Assembly (NCBI RefSeq): GCF_028289705.1
Contig: NZ_JANQOI010000040.1
Coordinates: 1 to 41,756, forward strand
DNA from: Pelagibius sp.
Lineage (GTDB): Bacteria; Pseudomonadota; Alphaproteobacteria; Kiloniellales; Kiloniellaceae
Reading direction: 5' to 3'
Length of the DNA stretch: 41,756 nt
Position numbers and translations under genes: made by a program. Shown in pieces: positions 10,870 to 18,815 of this stretch; position 1 is the stretch's first letter; each line of letters starts with the position of its first letter. The notes under the pieces are model-generated. The model did no database searches and was not told the origin of the DNA. It saw nothing but the letters and a program-made list of their open reading frames with translations.

Positions 10870-11316
10870 GTGAGCGCAGACCAGCAGAGGGGGCAGCCGA
10901 AACAGCCCCCGGCAGAGGCCGGGGCGGGCCGCAGCGATGGCGCCGACTCCGCCAGCCTGGCCATCGCCCTGGAAGACGTTACCCCCGAATCGCTGTGTGA
11001 CTTCACGGCCGCCGGCGGGCCGGCGTCGGACAAGGCCGGTGCCGGCAGAGGGCCGCGGATTACCGCATCGGGCCGCGGCGCGGTGGCCGAACAGATCCTC
11101 CAGATCGCCTTCGACCGGGGCGTCAAGGTGCGCCAGGACAGCGATCTCGCAGAAATCCTCTCGGTGGTCGAGGTCGACAGCGAGATCCCTCTGGCGGCCC
11201 TGGCCGGCGTCGCCGAGATCCTGCGCTACCTCTATCAGACCGACGATGCGGCAGGCGAAGCGACGGAGACCCAAAGCCAGGCCGACAGCGCCGCCTTCGA
11301 GGAGACGAGTTTATGA
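10870..11316 (+). CDS. FlhB C-terminal-domain paralogue (FlhX-like, EscU/YscU/HrcU family)
   Basis: A stand-alone cytoplasmic protein related to the part of FlhB after its autocleavage site. Residues from about 75 on (ITASGRGAVAEQILQIAFDRGVKV...EVDSEIPLAALAGVAEILRYLY) align with FlhB residues from about 285 (LLAKGVDNIAQKIRELAEENEIPI...EIDQEIPPEHYKAVAEIIGYVM) of the same genome. It has no NPTH and no membrane segments. Related free-standing domains can partly replace the cleaved FlhB fragment in other bacteria. The GTG at 10870 is chosen because GGAG lies five bases upstream; the first 65 or so residues are polar, Gly/Ala/Gln-rich and probably disordered. Its stop overlaps the next gene by four bases (ATGA). 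Confidence 0.8.
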   Translation: MSADQQRGQPKQPPAEAGAGRSDGADSASLAIALEDVTPESLCDFTAAGGPASDKAGAGRGPRITASGRGAVAEQILQIAFDRGVKVRQDSDLAEILSVVEVDSEIPLAALAGVAEILRYLYQTDDAAGEATETQSQADSAAFEETSL

Positions 11317-11654
11317 GCCAAGACGGCACCGCGGTCCAAATCGTCATCGAAAAGGAGCTGAGCGCCCTCGGCGCACGGCTCCGCGCCGCGCGGCAAAGCC
11401 TCGCGCAGGGCACGATCGTCGACCTGACGCCTATCGAAGAGGATGTGCGCTGGCTCTGCAGCGAGGTCGAGGCGCTTCCGAATGAGGAGCGCCGCGAGCT
11501 GCGACCGCGCCTCATGGGCCTGCTGGAAGAGGTGACCTATCTTGGCGAGAACCTGCGCGCCGGCATCGACGAGCTGAAGCAGCTGCTGGGTGCTGCCAGC
11601 GACCGGCGCAAGGCGCTCTCGGCCTACGCCTCTCAGAAAGCCAACAAGCCTTAG
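11313..11654 (+). CDS. Unrecognised helical protein in the flagellar operon
   Basis: A 113-residue, highly charged, all-helical-looking protein with no signal peptide, membrane segment or cysteine-based motif apart from one Cys (WLCSEVEAL). It overlaps the FlhB-like gene by ATGA and is followed 25 bases later by fliO, so it is almost certainly co-translated with export-apparatus genes. Size and helical character resemble the small export chaperones FlgN, FliT and FliJ, but I cannot see a specific signature. A chaperone or export-cofactor role is inference from context. Confidence 0.8.
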   Translation: MSQDGTAVQIVIEKELSALGARLRAARQSLAQGTIVDLTPIEEDVRWLCSEVEALPNEERRELRPRLMGLLEEVTYLGENLRAGIDELKQLLGAASDRRKALSAYASQKANKP

Positions 11655-11679
11655 GTCGGCGGGAGCCAGGAGAGCCTCG

Positions 11680-12060
11680 ATGGAACTCGCCGAGTACCTT
11701 CGGTTCTTTGCGGCCCTCGGCGTGGTCCTCCTGCTCATCGCAGGGCTGGCCGCTGTGGTGCGCCGCTCCGGGCTGGGCGACCGTCTGGCGGTGGCCAAAT
11801 CCAACGGACCGCGGCGGCTCGATCTCATCGAGGTGCGCCCGCTCGATGCCAAACGCAAACTTGTCCTGCTGCGCCGCGACGACCGGGAACATCTGGTGCT
11901 GCTGGGCAACACCAGCGATCTGCTGATCGAAAGCGACATTCCCGCCGCCCCGGCACGTAGCAGCGCCTTCACCGAAACAGCGGAGGCCGAAGCGGCCGGC
12001 GGCGACGATCAGAGCCTGGTCGGCCGCGTGCGCGCCAGGCTGCGGAGGGCACCGTCATGA
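11680..12060 (+). CDS. fliO: Flagellar biosynthesis protein FliO
   Basis: Bitopic membrane protein that helps assemble the FliP pentamer of the export gate. The 126-residue product has one N-terminal membrane segment (FFAALGVVLLLIAGLAAVVRR, about residues 9-29). The short FliO beta-domain follows (GPRRLDLIEVRPLDAKRKLVLLRRDDREHLVLLG), with the family pattern of constant-length strands ending in HLVLLG. The ATG at 11680 is preceded by AGGAG. It overlaps fliP by four bases (ATGA), the usual FliO-FliP pairing. Confidence 0.92.
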   Translation: MELAEYLRFFAALGVVLLLIAGLAAVVRRSGLGDRLAVAKSNGPRRLDLIEVRPLDAKRKLVLLRRDDREHLVLLGNTSDLLIESDIPAAPARSSAFTETAEAEAAGGDDQSLVGRVRARLRRAPS

Positions 12061-12815
12061 AGACCCGGATGCTGTTGCTCTTCGGCGGCCTCGCAAGCGT
12101 TGCGGCGCTTGTCTTTCTGTTCCCGGGCGAGGCCCTCGCCCAGGCGCTGACCTTCGATCTTGGCAGCGAGACCGCCGGCACCACCACCGGGCGGATCATT
12201 CAGCTTGTCGCCCTCATCACCATTCTCTCGCTGGCGCCCTCGATCCTGGTGATGATGACCTCCTTCACCCGCATCGTCGTGGTGCTCTCCTTCCTGCGCA
12301 CCGCCATGGGCCTGCAGCAGACGCCGCCCAACTCCGTGGTGGTCAGCTTGGCACTGTTCTTGACGGCGTTCGTGATGATGCCGACCCTGGAGGCGGTCTA
12401 CGACGAGGCGCTGGAGCCGCTGATCGCCGAGGACATCACCGAGTTCGAGGCGCTGGACCGCGCCCAGGGGCCGGTGCGCGATTTCATGCTGGCCCATGTC
12501 CGCGAATCCGACCTGCGGCTGTTCCTCGACCTCACCGAAACCGAGGCGGTGGAAGACCCCGAGGAAACGCCCATGCGCGCGCTGATCCCCGCCTTCATGA
12601 TCAGCGAGCTGCGCCGCGCCTTCGAGATCGGCTTCCTGCTGTTCCTGCCCTTTCTCATCATCGACATGGTGGTGGCCTCGATCCTCATGTCCATGGGCAT
12701 GATGATGCTGCCGCCGGTGATGATCTCCCTGCCCTTCAAGCTGATCTTCTTCGTGCTGGTCGACGGCTGGTACATGGTCGCCGGCAGCCTGGTGCAGAGC
12801 TACGGCGGCGGCTAG
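12057..12815 (+). CDS. fliP: Flagellar biosynthesis protein FliP
   Basis: Core subunit of the flagellar export gate. The 252-residue product has a cleavable signal peptide (about 1-29, ending GEALAQA), unusual for a membrane subunit but normal for FliP. It has the family signatures LAPSILVMMTSFTRIVVVLSFLRTAMG and PPNSVVVSLALFLTAFVM, then the C-terminal GFLLFLPFLIIDMVVASILMSMGMMMLPPVMISLPFKL. Length is normal. It is the last gene of the plus-strand csrA-fliP set; fliQ and fliR are encoded in the opposite operon. Confidence 0.97.
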   Translation: MKTRMLLLFGGLASVAALVFLFPGEALAQALTFDLGSETAGTTTGRIIQLVALITILSLAPSILVMMTSFTRIVVVLSFLRTAMGLQQTPPNSVVVSLALFLTAFVMMPTLEAVYDEALEPLIAEDITEFEALDRAQGPVRDFMLAHVRESDLRLFLDLTETEAVEDPEETPMRALIPAFMISELRRAFEIGFLLFLPFLIIDMVVASILMSMGMMMLPPVMISLPFKLIFFVLVDGWYMVAGSLVQSYGGG

Positions 12816-13041
12816 CTGCCGCGTCGTCTCCCGCCATCTGGGCGGGGCCGCAGCCTCTTTCCAAGACAGCGGATTCCGCCGCTGAAGACCATCGTGCGCA
12901 AGCGCCGAGCCGTTCCGCACACTCCCGTATCGAAGGTTCCGGCGCTTGGCGAAGAAGCGACAAAGAGTGGCGAATTCGGAACGGCGGTGGCGTCGTGCGC
13001 GGCGCAGGCTCAAGATGGCTGTATGGGAGAATGCCTTGATT

Positions 13042-14418
13042 ATGCGCAGCGATTCCGTCGACTTCATCCACAGCCTCCGCTACGCCGAGATTCCGGCGAC
13101 CGCACGCCACGCCGCCCGTCGGGCGCTGCTCGACAGCCTGGGCGTGGCCGCCGCAGGCAGTGTGACCGAAGCCAGCCGAATTCTGCGAGACCATGCCGTT
13201 CGCTTTCACGCCGCAGGTGCGGAAGGGGCGACTCTGCTGTTCGATGGCCGCCGCACCGCACCGCCGGGTGCGGCCATGGCCGGTGCCGGCACCATCGATG
13301 CCATCGATGCCCACGACGGCCACAGGCTGACCAAGGGCCATGTCGGGGCGGCGGTGGTTCCCGCGCTCCTGGCCTATTGCGATGAGCTGGCGCCCTGCGG
13401 CGGCAAGGAGTTCCTGACGCGCCTGGTCGTCGGCTATGAAATCGCCACCCGTGCCGGCATCGCTCTCCATGCCACGGTCGCCGACTACCATACCTCCGGC
13501 GCCTGGAACACGTTGGGCGCGGCGGCCATCGGCGCCCGGGCCCTGAACCTGACTGAGGAACAAAGCGCCCATGCGCTGGGCATTGCCGAGTACTATGGTC
13601 CGCGCAGCCAGATGATGCGGGTGATCGACTATCCCAGCATGGTGAAGGACGGCTCTGCCATGGGCGCCTTCAACGGCGTTTCTGCCGCTCTGTTGGCGCA
13701 AGATGGTTTCACCGGCGCGCCGGCGATTACCGTGATGGACGAAGAGGTCGACGAGGTCTGGGCGGACCTGGGCCGCCGCTGGCGGGTCGAAGAGCAGTAC
13801 TTCAAGGCCTACCCCGTCTGCCGGTGGGCCCAGCCGGCAGTGGAGGCGGTGCTGTCCCTGGTCCGTGCCGAAGGCGAAGCGCCGATCCCCGCCAGCCAGA
13901 TCGCGGGGATTACCATTCACAGCTTCACGGAGGCCACCCGTCTGGTCCTGCGCCACCCCAAAACCACCGACGAGGCCCAGTACTCCCTGCCCTTCCCCGT
14001 TGCCGCGGCGGTTGTCCACGGCAAACTCGGCGTGCCGGAAATCGACGGCCCCGACCTTGCTGACCTGGAGGTGCTGAAGCTCAGCGATAGCGTCCGCATG
14101 GTCGCCGAGCCGCTCTACGACGACAGCTTTCCCGCTGAGCGCTGGGCCCACGCGGTCCTCAGACTCAAGGACGGCCGGCGCCTGGTATCGGCACCCTGCA
14201 CCGCGCGCGGCGACCCGGAGCGCCCCTTCAGCGACAGCAGACTGATAGAGAAGTTCCATGAACTGGCCGCCCCCGTCCTCGGCGAGAGCGAGCGGGAGGC
14301 GATCGTCGCCGGATGCCTGACCGTCGACCAGCAGGATGGCGTGGCAGCTCTGGCGACGGTCCTCTATGGCCGGGCCCTGGATGGCCCTCACAGCAGCCTT
14401 ATGGCCTCCGTACGATAA
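13042..14418 (+). CDS. MmgE/PrpD family protein (2-methylcitrate dehydratase-like)
   Basis: Member of the MmgE/PrpD fold family, which includes 2-methylcitrate dehydratase and cis-aconitate decarboxylase; the substrate here is unknown. The 458-residue product shows the family landmarks RRALLDSLGVAAAG, GAMAGAGTIDAIDAHDGHRLTKGHVGAAVVPALLA, GYEIATRAGIALH, the HTSGAWNTLGAAA segment and VKDGSAMGAFNGVSAALLA. A C-terminal PrpD-type lid region (LEVLKLSDSVRMVAEP) follows. The ATG at 13042 is used because GGGAGA lies about 11 bases upstream; ATG 13015 is an alternative without a good ribosome-binding site. It has no functional link to flagella, is alone on its transcript and is followed by an AT-rich tract, so it may have been inserted between flagellar blocks. 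Confidence 0.9.
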   Translation: MRSDSVDFIHSLRYAEIPATARHAARRALLDSLGVAAAGSVTEASRILRDHAVRFHAAGAEGATLLFDGRRTAPPGAAMAGAGTIDAIDAHDGHRLTKGHVGAAVVPALLAYCDELAPCGGKEFLTRLVVGYEIATRAGIALHATVADYHTSGAWNTLGAAAIGARALNLTEEQSAHALGIAEYYGPRSQMMRVIDYPSMVKDGSAMGAFNGVSAALLAQDGFTGAPAITVMDEEVDEVWADLGRRWRVEEQYFKAYPVCRWAQPAVEAVLSLVRAEGEAPIPASQIAGITIHSFTEATRLVLRHPKTTDEAQYSLPFPVAAAVVHGKLGVPEIDGPDLADLEVLKLSDSVRMVAEPLYDDSFPAERWAHAVLRLKDGRRLVSAPCTARGDPERPFSDSRLIEKFHELAAPVLGESEREAIVAGCLTVDQQDGVAALATVLYGRALDGPHSSLMASVR

Positions 14419-14487
14419 ATTGTGTTATATCAATATATTATAGATCGAAGATTATCTATTTTACGAAATTATCCTGCTGAATCTCTC
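14419..14487. other. AT-rich tract between convergent genes
   Basis: About 60 bases directly after the prpD-like stop are strongly AT-rich (for example TTGTGTTATATCAATATATTATAG), in sharp contrast to the GC-rich neighbours. No clear terminator hairpin is visible. It may be a remnant of an insertion event or a simple AT-rich transcription end region. Confidence 0.5.
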
Positions 14488-17400
14488 CTAATTGAACTGG
14501 CTCAGTTCACCGTCTTTCAGGCGCTCGCGGTAGTTGGCCATGAAGTCCTGGGCCTTCACCACCTTGCTCAGCTCGTCGGCGATGGTGGTGATCGCCGACT
14601 TCTCGCCGTCCCCCACCAGCAGGGTGAAGGTGTCGCCGTGCGGGCCCTTGGCCATGGCCGCACCATAGCGCCGGTTCAGGTCTTCCAACTCGACGGCCTT
14701 CTCCGAGAGCATCAGGGCCACCGCCAGATTCACGACCAACTGGCTCTCTTCCAGGGTCATGGGACGGCGCGGCGGCAACAGGGGCACCAACTGCGACAGC
14801 GAGTCGACAGCCTCAGGCCATTGCCGCAGGCGCCAATGAATGTCAGCACGCAGGGTTTCCGCATCCAGGCTGTCGTCGCCCTCCAGTAGCTCCAGGGCAT
14901 CCTCCGGCCGGTTGAGATCGGAGAAGGCGCGGGCCCGCAGTTGGCGCCGTTGCATGCCGAGCCCCCGGTCAACTTCGTCAACGGCGCTGAGATCCAGGGC
15001 GGCGAGACTGCCCTCGGGGTTGCGGTCGAGAAGATGGACCAAGGCAAGACGGGCACCGATGCGCGCTTTCTCCTCGCCTTCCAGGCGATAGCGCACCTGC
15101 CCTTCCAACAGCTCCGCCGCCCGGTCCAGCAAGTCGACTTCGACCAGCCGATCGGCCAAGCTGGCGATCAGCCGGTCGCCTTCGGCTCCGGCGGGGGTGA
15201 GTTCCTTGAACTCCTGGTAGAGCGCCAGGGCGCGCAGAGGGGGCACCGCCGGATCGCCGGCCCCGCGATAGATCTCGGCGAAGAGCGCACGCATGCGCTG
15301 GGCCGAATCGCGGGCGCCGGGGCTGTCGGGGAAACTGGTCACGGCCTGGCGCAGGGCATAGAGCGCCTCGCGATGCCGGTTCTCGTCTTCATAGAGCTGT
15401 GCCAGGCGGCGCAGCAGGGTGAACTCGAACTGATCGCCGCGCCAGGCAAAGCGCAGGCGCTCCAACTCGGCGATCGCCTCTTCCACGGTGAGCGTGCCGT
15501 CCTCCAGACCGAGGTCGATCAGCGCCAGGCGCGCCCGCGCCTGCGACGGGCGGTGCCGGCTGTCGCGCGCTGCGGTCCATAGGGCCCGGGCCTCACCCGC
15601 CTCGCCCTTTGCAAGCTGGAGTTCGCCCTGAACGACCTGAAGCTGGGCCTCCTGGCTCGGGGACAGCCCATGCCGGCGCAGGCGGCCGAGCTGCAGCGTG
15701 GCGTTGCCCGTGTCGCCCGCCCTGAGGAAGGCCTCGGCGGCGGCCAGGCGCAGCTTCAACCTGACCCGGGGCGGATAGCTGTCGATCAGGCTTTCGGTAA
15801 CGGCAAATCCGCTGGCGGCGGCCTCCCAGTCCTCCGACTGAGCGGCCAGCACCGCCTGCCACAACAAAGCCTCGCGCTCGCCCAGCAGAGAGGGATGGGC
15901 AAGGCTGGCGGCAGCGCCGCGGAAGTCCTGCATGATCAGTTGGCTGGCCGCGTGCATCAGCCGCAGTTCGGGATCCAGGGCCAGACGCGGATGCTCGGCC
16001 TCGATGAGGCGCAGCGAGCCTAGGGTCTCGCTGGCAAATCCATGGGCGAAATAGAAGCGGGCGAGCGCCACCCGGCCGACGCCCAGACGCTCGCCGGTGA
16101 GATCGAGCAACTCGTTCATCAGGATGCCGCGGTTCTCCTGGAAGTTCTCCAGGCTGCCGCGGCGCCAGGCGACGAGATCGAAGAGCCGCGGTTCCGCCGC
16201 GCTCGCATCGCCGGGCCGGCGCGCTTGGCGCCGCTGCTCGGCATCGGAGACCAGCAACCCGCCGGCATCGCGCACCAGGACGCCGGTGCGGGTGACAGCC
16301 ACCTCCAGGCCGGCGCTGAGGGGCTGCAAGATCACACCTTGCTGGCTCTGCAGGCTGCGGAACTGCGGATAGTTGTAGGGCAGCGTCAAGCCCATGCCGG
16401 CGCCGCGGGTGGGCACGATGACCAGGCGGTCGCCGGCATCCGGATCCGTGGCCCAAAGCAGCCGGTCCGCGCCCGACATCGGGAAGCGAACCCGGTTGTA
16501 GTCGCCGCTTTCCACCACGGGCGCCGCCAGCGCCCTCTGCGGCAAGGCGCTGCGCGGGCGGAGATCGACGATCCAGCGGTTGTCCTCACGGGTCAGCCGC
16601 GGCGCCACGGTCGGAAGCGCATTGATGGCCACAACCGTCGCCCCGGGCACGTCCAGCAGGCGCACACTGCCCAGATGCGGGGCCACCGCGGCGACGGCCT
16701 TTTCAAGATCGCGCGGCGGCGGCCGGTCGAAGGCCAGCCAGAGATTCTCGCCACGGCGAAACGCGGCGGCGCCGGCAGGCCGGTCCCATTCGAAGGTCAG
16801 GACCACGGGGTCGAAGCGCTCGGCGGTCGGCCCCTGGGCCGACGAGCTGTCGAAGGTCAGGACCGGTTCAACCGAAGCTTCCAGACGGCCGCGCTCGGCC
16901 TCGGGGATCACCGCCGCCGCCGGAGCCGCGCCGGGTGACGCGGCCGGATCCGCCCCGGCCTTGAGCGCCGCCTCAACCGCCGAAGCGGTATCCGGCGGTG
17001 ACTCTGGAGCCGGCTTTACGGCCTCTGAGGAGGGTGCGCTTGCAGCCTCCGACACCTGATCCGCCACAGCCGGTGCGTCCTCGGCCGTGCCGCCCATGGA
17101 TTGAGGAACCAAGGGCGTCGGTGCGGCCTCGTCGGGGGCCTCGCCAGGGGTCGCGTCGGAGGGCTTCCGCGCAGTCTCCGCCTCGGCATCCGGCACCTTG
17201 GCCGCCGCCTCGGTTTGCGGAGCCGCATCCGCCGGGGGTGTCGGATCGGATTGCGCCGCGTCTTTTGGCTCTGGCCGCGGCGTCAGGTCCACGACCGCGG
17301 GCGGGTCGCCGGCAGGCTTCGGCGCGGAGGCAGTGCCGGCGTCCTCCGCGCCGAAGACATCCAGAATGACCTTGGTGCCGCTGCGGGAAAGCTTCGGTTT

Positions 17401-18045
17401 GGCCTTCGTCGGCAGGATGACGGCAACACCGTCCTCCTCGGGGGTCACCGCGGCGATCTGGGGCAGGCCTTCCGGCCGCACCGCCGCGAGGTCGAAGGCC
17501 GCCTTACGGTCGAAGACAACGCGCAGGCGCCCCGGCGTTTCCTCCAGACGGCTTTCCACCGGCTCCGGCCAGTCGAAGACCAGGCGGCTGTAATCCGGAT
17601 GCCGGCCCCCGCGCACCGTTACCTTCGGCAAGCTCTCGTTTGAGCTGCCAGCCGCCTGCTCGGCCTCCGCCGGCACGGCGCCGGCGGAGGAAGCCGGCTT
17701 GGCGCGAAGGTCCAGAACCACTTTGGATCCGATGCGGAAGTGCTTCAGTTCGGCATCGCCATTGAGCGGAAAGATCAGCCCGCGGCCATCCTCGGCGCGT
17801 TGTGGAGCCGCCGCGTAGCCGCGCAGCCCGCCGCGCAGCGGTGCCCCGGAAAAATCCGCCGGCTCGGCAAAGGTGACGACCAGGGACCCTTCGGAGATGC
17901 GCGCCTCGTAGCCGACCTCTCGCGGCCAGTCGAAGACCAGGCGCCCGTAGTCCTCGTGCAGGCCGCCGCGCAGGGTGACCTCTTCGGCGGCTTGAGCCGA
18001 GGGTGCCCAGACCAGGAGGATCAGCAGGACCAGCCGGCGCAGCAT
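14488..18045 (-). CDS. Large exported protein with AMIN-like repeats and TPR-like region
   Basis: A 1185-residue protein with a clear signal peptide (MLRRLVLLILLVWAPSAQA, cleavage near residue 20). Two homologous beta modules follow at about 22-115 and 140-232; each opens with VT(L/V)RGG-H-DY-RLVFDWP and ends with a GSKVVLDLRA or GTKVILDVFG strand, resembling AMIN-type peptidoglycan or envelope-binding domains. Residues 233-390 are an Ala/Pro/Asp/Glu-rich linker. A third diverged module (395-497) and another beta-rich stretch (505-605) precede a long helical TPR-like region (about 640-1185). Its ATG shares one base with the stop of the MotB-like gene upstream (TGATG), so translation is coupled. 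I know no experimentally defined function; a periplasmic motor or stator scaffold is inferred from context. Confidence 0.9.
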   Translation of the reverse strand: MLRRLVLLILLVWAPSAQAAEEVTLRGGLHEDYGRLVFDWPREVGYEARISEGSLVVTFAEPADFSGAPLRGGLRGYAAAPQRAEDGRGLIFPLNGDAELKHFRIGSKVVLDLRAKPASSAGAVPAEAEQAAGSSNESLPKVTVRGGRHPDYSRLVFDWPEPVESRLEETPGRLRVVFDRKAAFDLAAVRPEGLPQIAAVTPEEDGVAVILPTKAKPKLSRSGTKVILDVFGAEDAGTASAPKPAGDPPAVVDLTPRPEPKDAAQSDPTPPADAAPQTEAAAKVPDAEAETARKPSDATPGEAPDEAAPTPLVPQSMGGTAEDAPAVADQVSEAASAPSSEAVKPAPESPPDTASAVEAALKAGADPAASPGAAPAAAVIPEAERGRLEASVEPVLTFDSSSAQGPTAERFDPVVLTFEWDRPAGAAAFRRGENLWLAFDRPPPRDLEKAVAAVAPHLGSVRLLDVPGATVVAINALPTVAPRLTREDNRWIVDLRPRSALPQRALAAPVVESGDYNRVRFPMSGADRLLWATDPDAGDRLVIVPTRGAGMGLTLPYNYPQFRSLQSQQGVILQPLSAGLEVAVTRTGVLVRDAGGLLVSDAEQRRQARRPGDASAAEPRLFDLVAWRRGSLENFQENRGILMNELLDLTGERLGVGRVALARFYFAHGFASETLGSLRLIEAEHPRLALDPELRLMHAASQLIMQDFRGAAASLAHPSLLGEREALLWQAVLAAQSEDWEAAASGFAVTESLIDSYPPRVRLKLRLAAAEAFLRAGDTGNATLQLGRLRRHGLSPSQEAQLQVVQGELQLAKGEAGEARALWTAARDSRHRPSQARARLALIDLGLEDGTLTVEEAIAELERLRFAWRGDQFEFTLLRRLAQLYEDENRHREALYALRQAVTSFPDSPGARDSAQRMRALFAEIYRGAGDPAVPPLRALALYQEFKELTPAGAEGDRLIASLADRLVEVDLLDRAAELLEGQVRYRLEGEEKARIGARLALVHLLDRNPEGSLAALDLSAVDEVDRGLGMQRRQLRARAFSDLNRPEDALELLEGDDSLDAETLRADIHWRLRQWPEAVDSLSQLVPLLPPRRPMTLEESQLVVNLAVALMLSEKAVELEDLNRRYGAAMAKGPHGDTFTLLVGDGEKSAITTIADELSKVVKAQDFMANYRERLKDGELSQFN

Positions 18046-18812
18046 CAGCGCAGCTCCGCCGCATAGGCATGGATCACGATTTCGACCCGCCGGGCCGCGG
18101 CCATCGCGGCCTGGCTGTCCGCGGGATCGGCGGGGGCCCGGTACTGCGCGTGCCCATAGCCGCGGACCAGGATTTCACCCTCGTAGCCACCCTCCCCCAG
18201 CATCGCGGACAGGACCGTGGCCCTGGCCAGCGAGAGCTCCCAGTTCGTCGCGTAGGTCCGCCGCGGCTTCAAGGGATCGGCATAACCGGCAATCTCGACG
18301 ACATTGCGCAGATTGCCCAGCACCGCGCCCAGCGCGAAGATCGAACCGCTGGCAGCCTCGCCGAGATCCGTGGAGCCGGAGGCAAAGAGCAGGTCCCCCG
18401 GCAAGGCAAGGGTGATCCGCTCGTCCGCATGGGCCACCGTGGCTTTGGCCAGGATCGGATCTTCGGCCATCTGCTCCTGAAGCAGGCTGAAGAGATAGTT
18501 CAGATCGGTGCCGGGAATGCGCTCCACCTCCTCAGCGTCCTCATCGGCGCTGGGCATGGCGACGGTGACCTCCTGAAGACCGGAGAGCCGCGGCGAGAGG
18601 GCATCCACCAGGTTCTGCCAGTCGTCATCGTTGATCGTCGACATGGAATAGAGCAGCACGAAGAAGGTGAGCAGCAGGGCGGTAAGATCGGTGAAGGTGA
18701 GCAGCCAGGCCTGGCCGCCGTTGTCGATCCTGCCCCGATAGGCGGGCCCGCCCAGGCTCAGACCCTGCCAGGGGCTGGCCTTGGGTCTCTTTGACTTGGC
18801 CCGCTGCGGCAT
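18045..18812 (-). CDS. MotB-like stator protein with OmpA-like domain
   Basis: A 255-residue protein with one N-terminal membrane helix (AWLLTFTDLTALLLTFFVLLYSMS). It contains Asp42 at the place of the ion-conducting Asp of MotB/PomB, and a periplasmic OmpA-like peptidoglycan-binding domain. That domain reads EIAGYADP (Asp179, but Tyr-Ala in place of the usual His-Thr), then TNWELSLARATV and finally ARRVEIVIH. The NWELS-ARA pattern is typical of MotB and not of general OmpA. No motA is in the window, so its channel partner must be encoded elsewhere. It follows a second MotB-like gene after three bases and overlaps the giant AMIN/TPR gene. It could be the true stator B subunit or an accessory one. 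Confidence 0.85.
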   Translation of the reverse strand: MPQRAKSKRPKASPWQGLSLGGPAYRGRIDNGGQAWLLTFTDLTALLLTFFVLLYSMSTINDDDWQNLVDALSPRLSGLQEVTVAMPSADEDAEEVERIPGTDLNYLFSLLQEQMAEDPILAKATVAHADERITLALPGDLLFASGSTDLGEAASGSIFALGAVLGNLRNVVEIAGYADPLKPRRTYATNWELSLARATVLSAMLGEGGYEGEILVRGYGHAQYRAPADPADSQAAMAAARRVEIVIHAYAAELR

Positions 18813-18815
18813 CGG

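Noticed and set aside
12828-12850. CCCGCC...GGCGGG hairpin after fliP as a terminator
   Set aside because: No T run follows, and such short GC palindromes are common by chance in this sequence.
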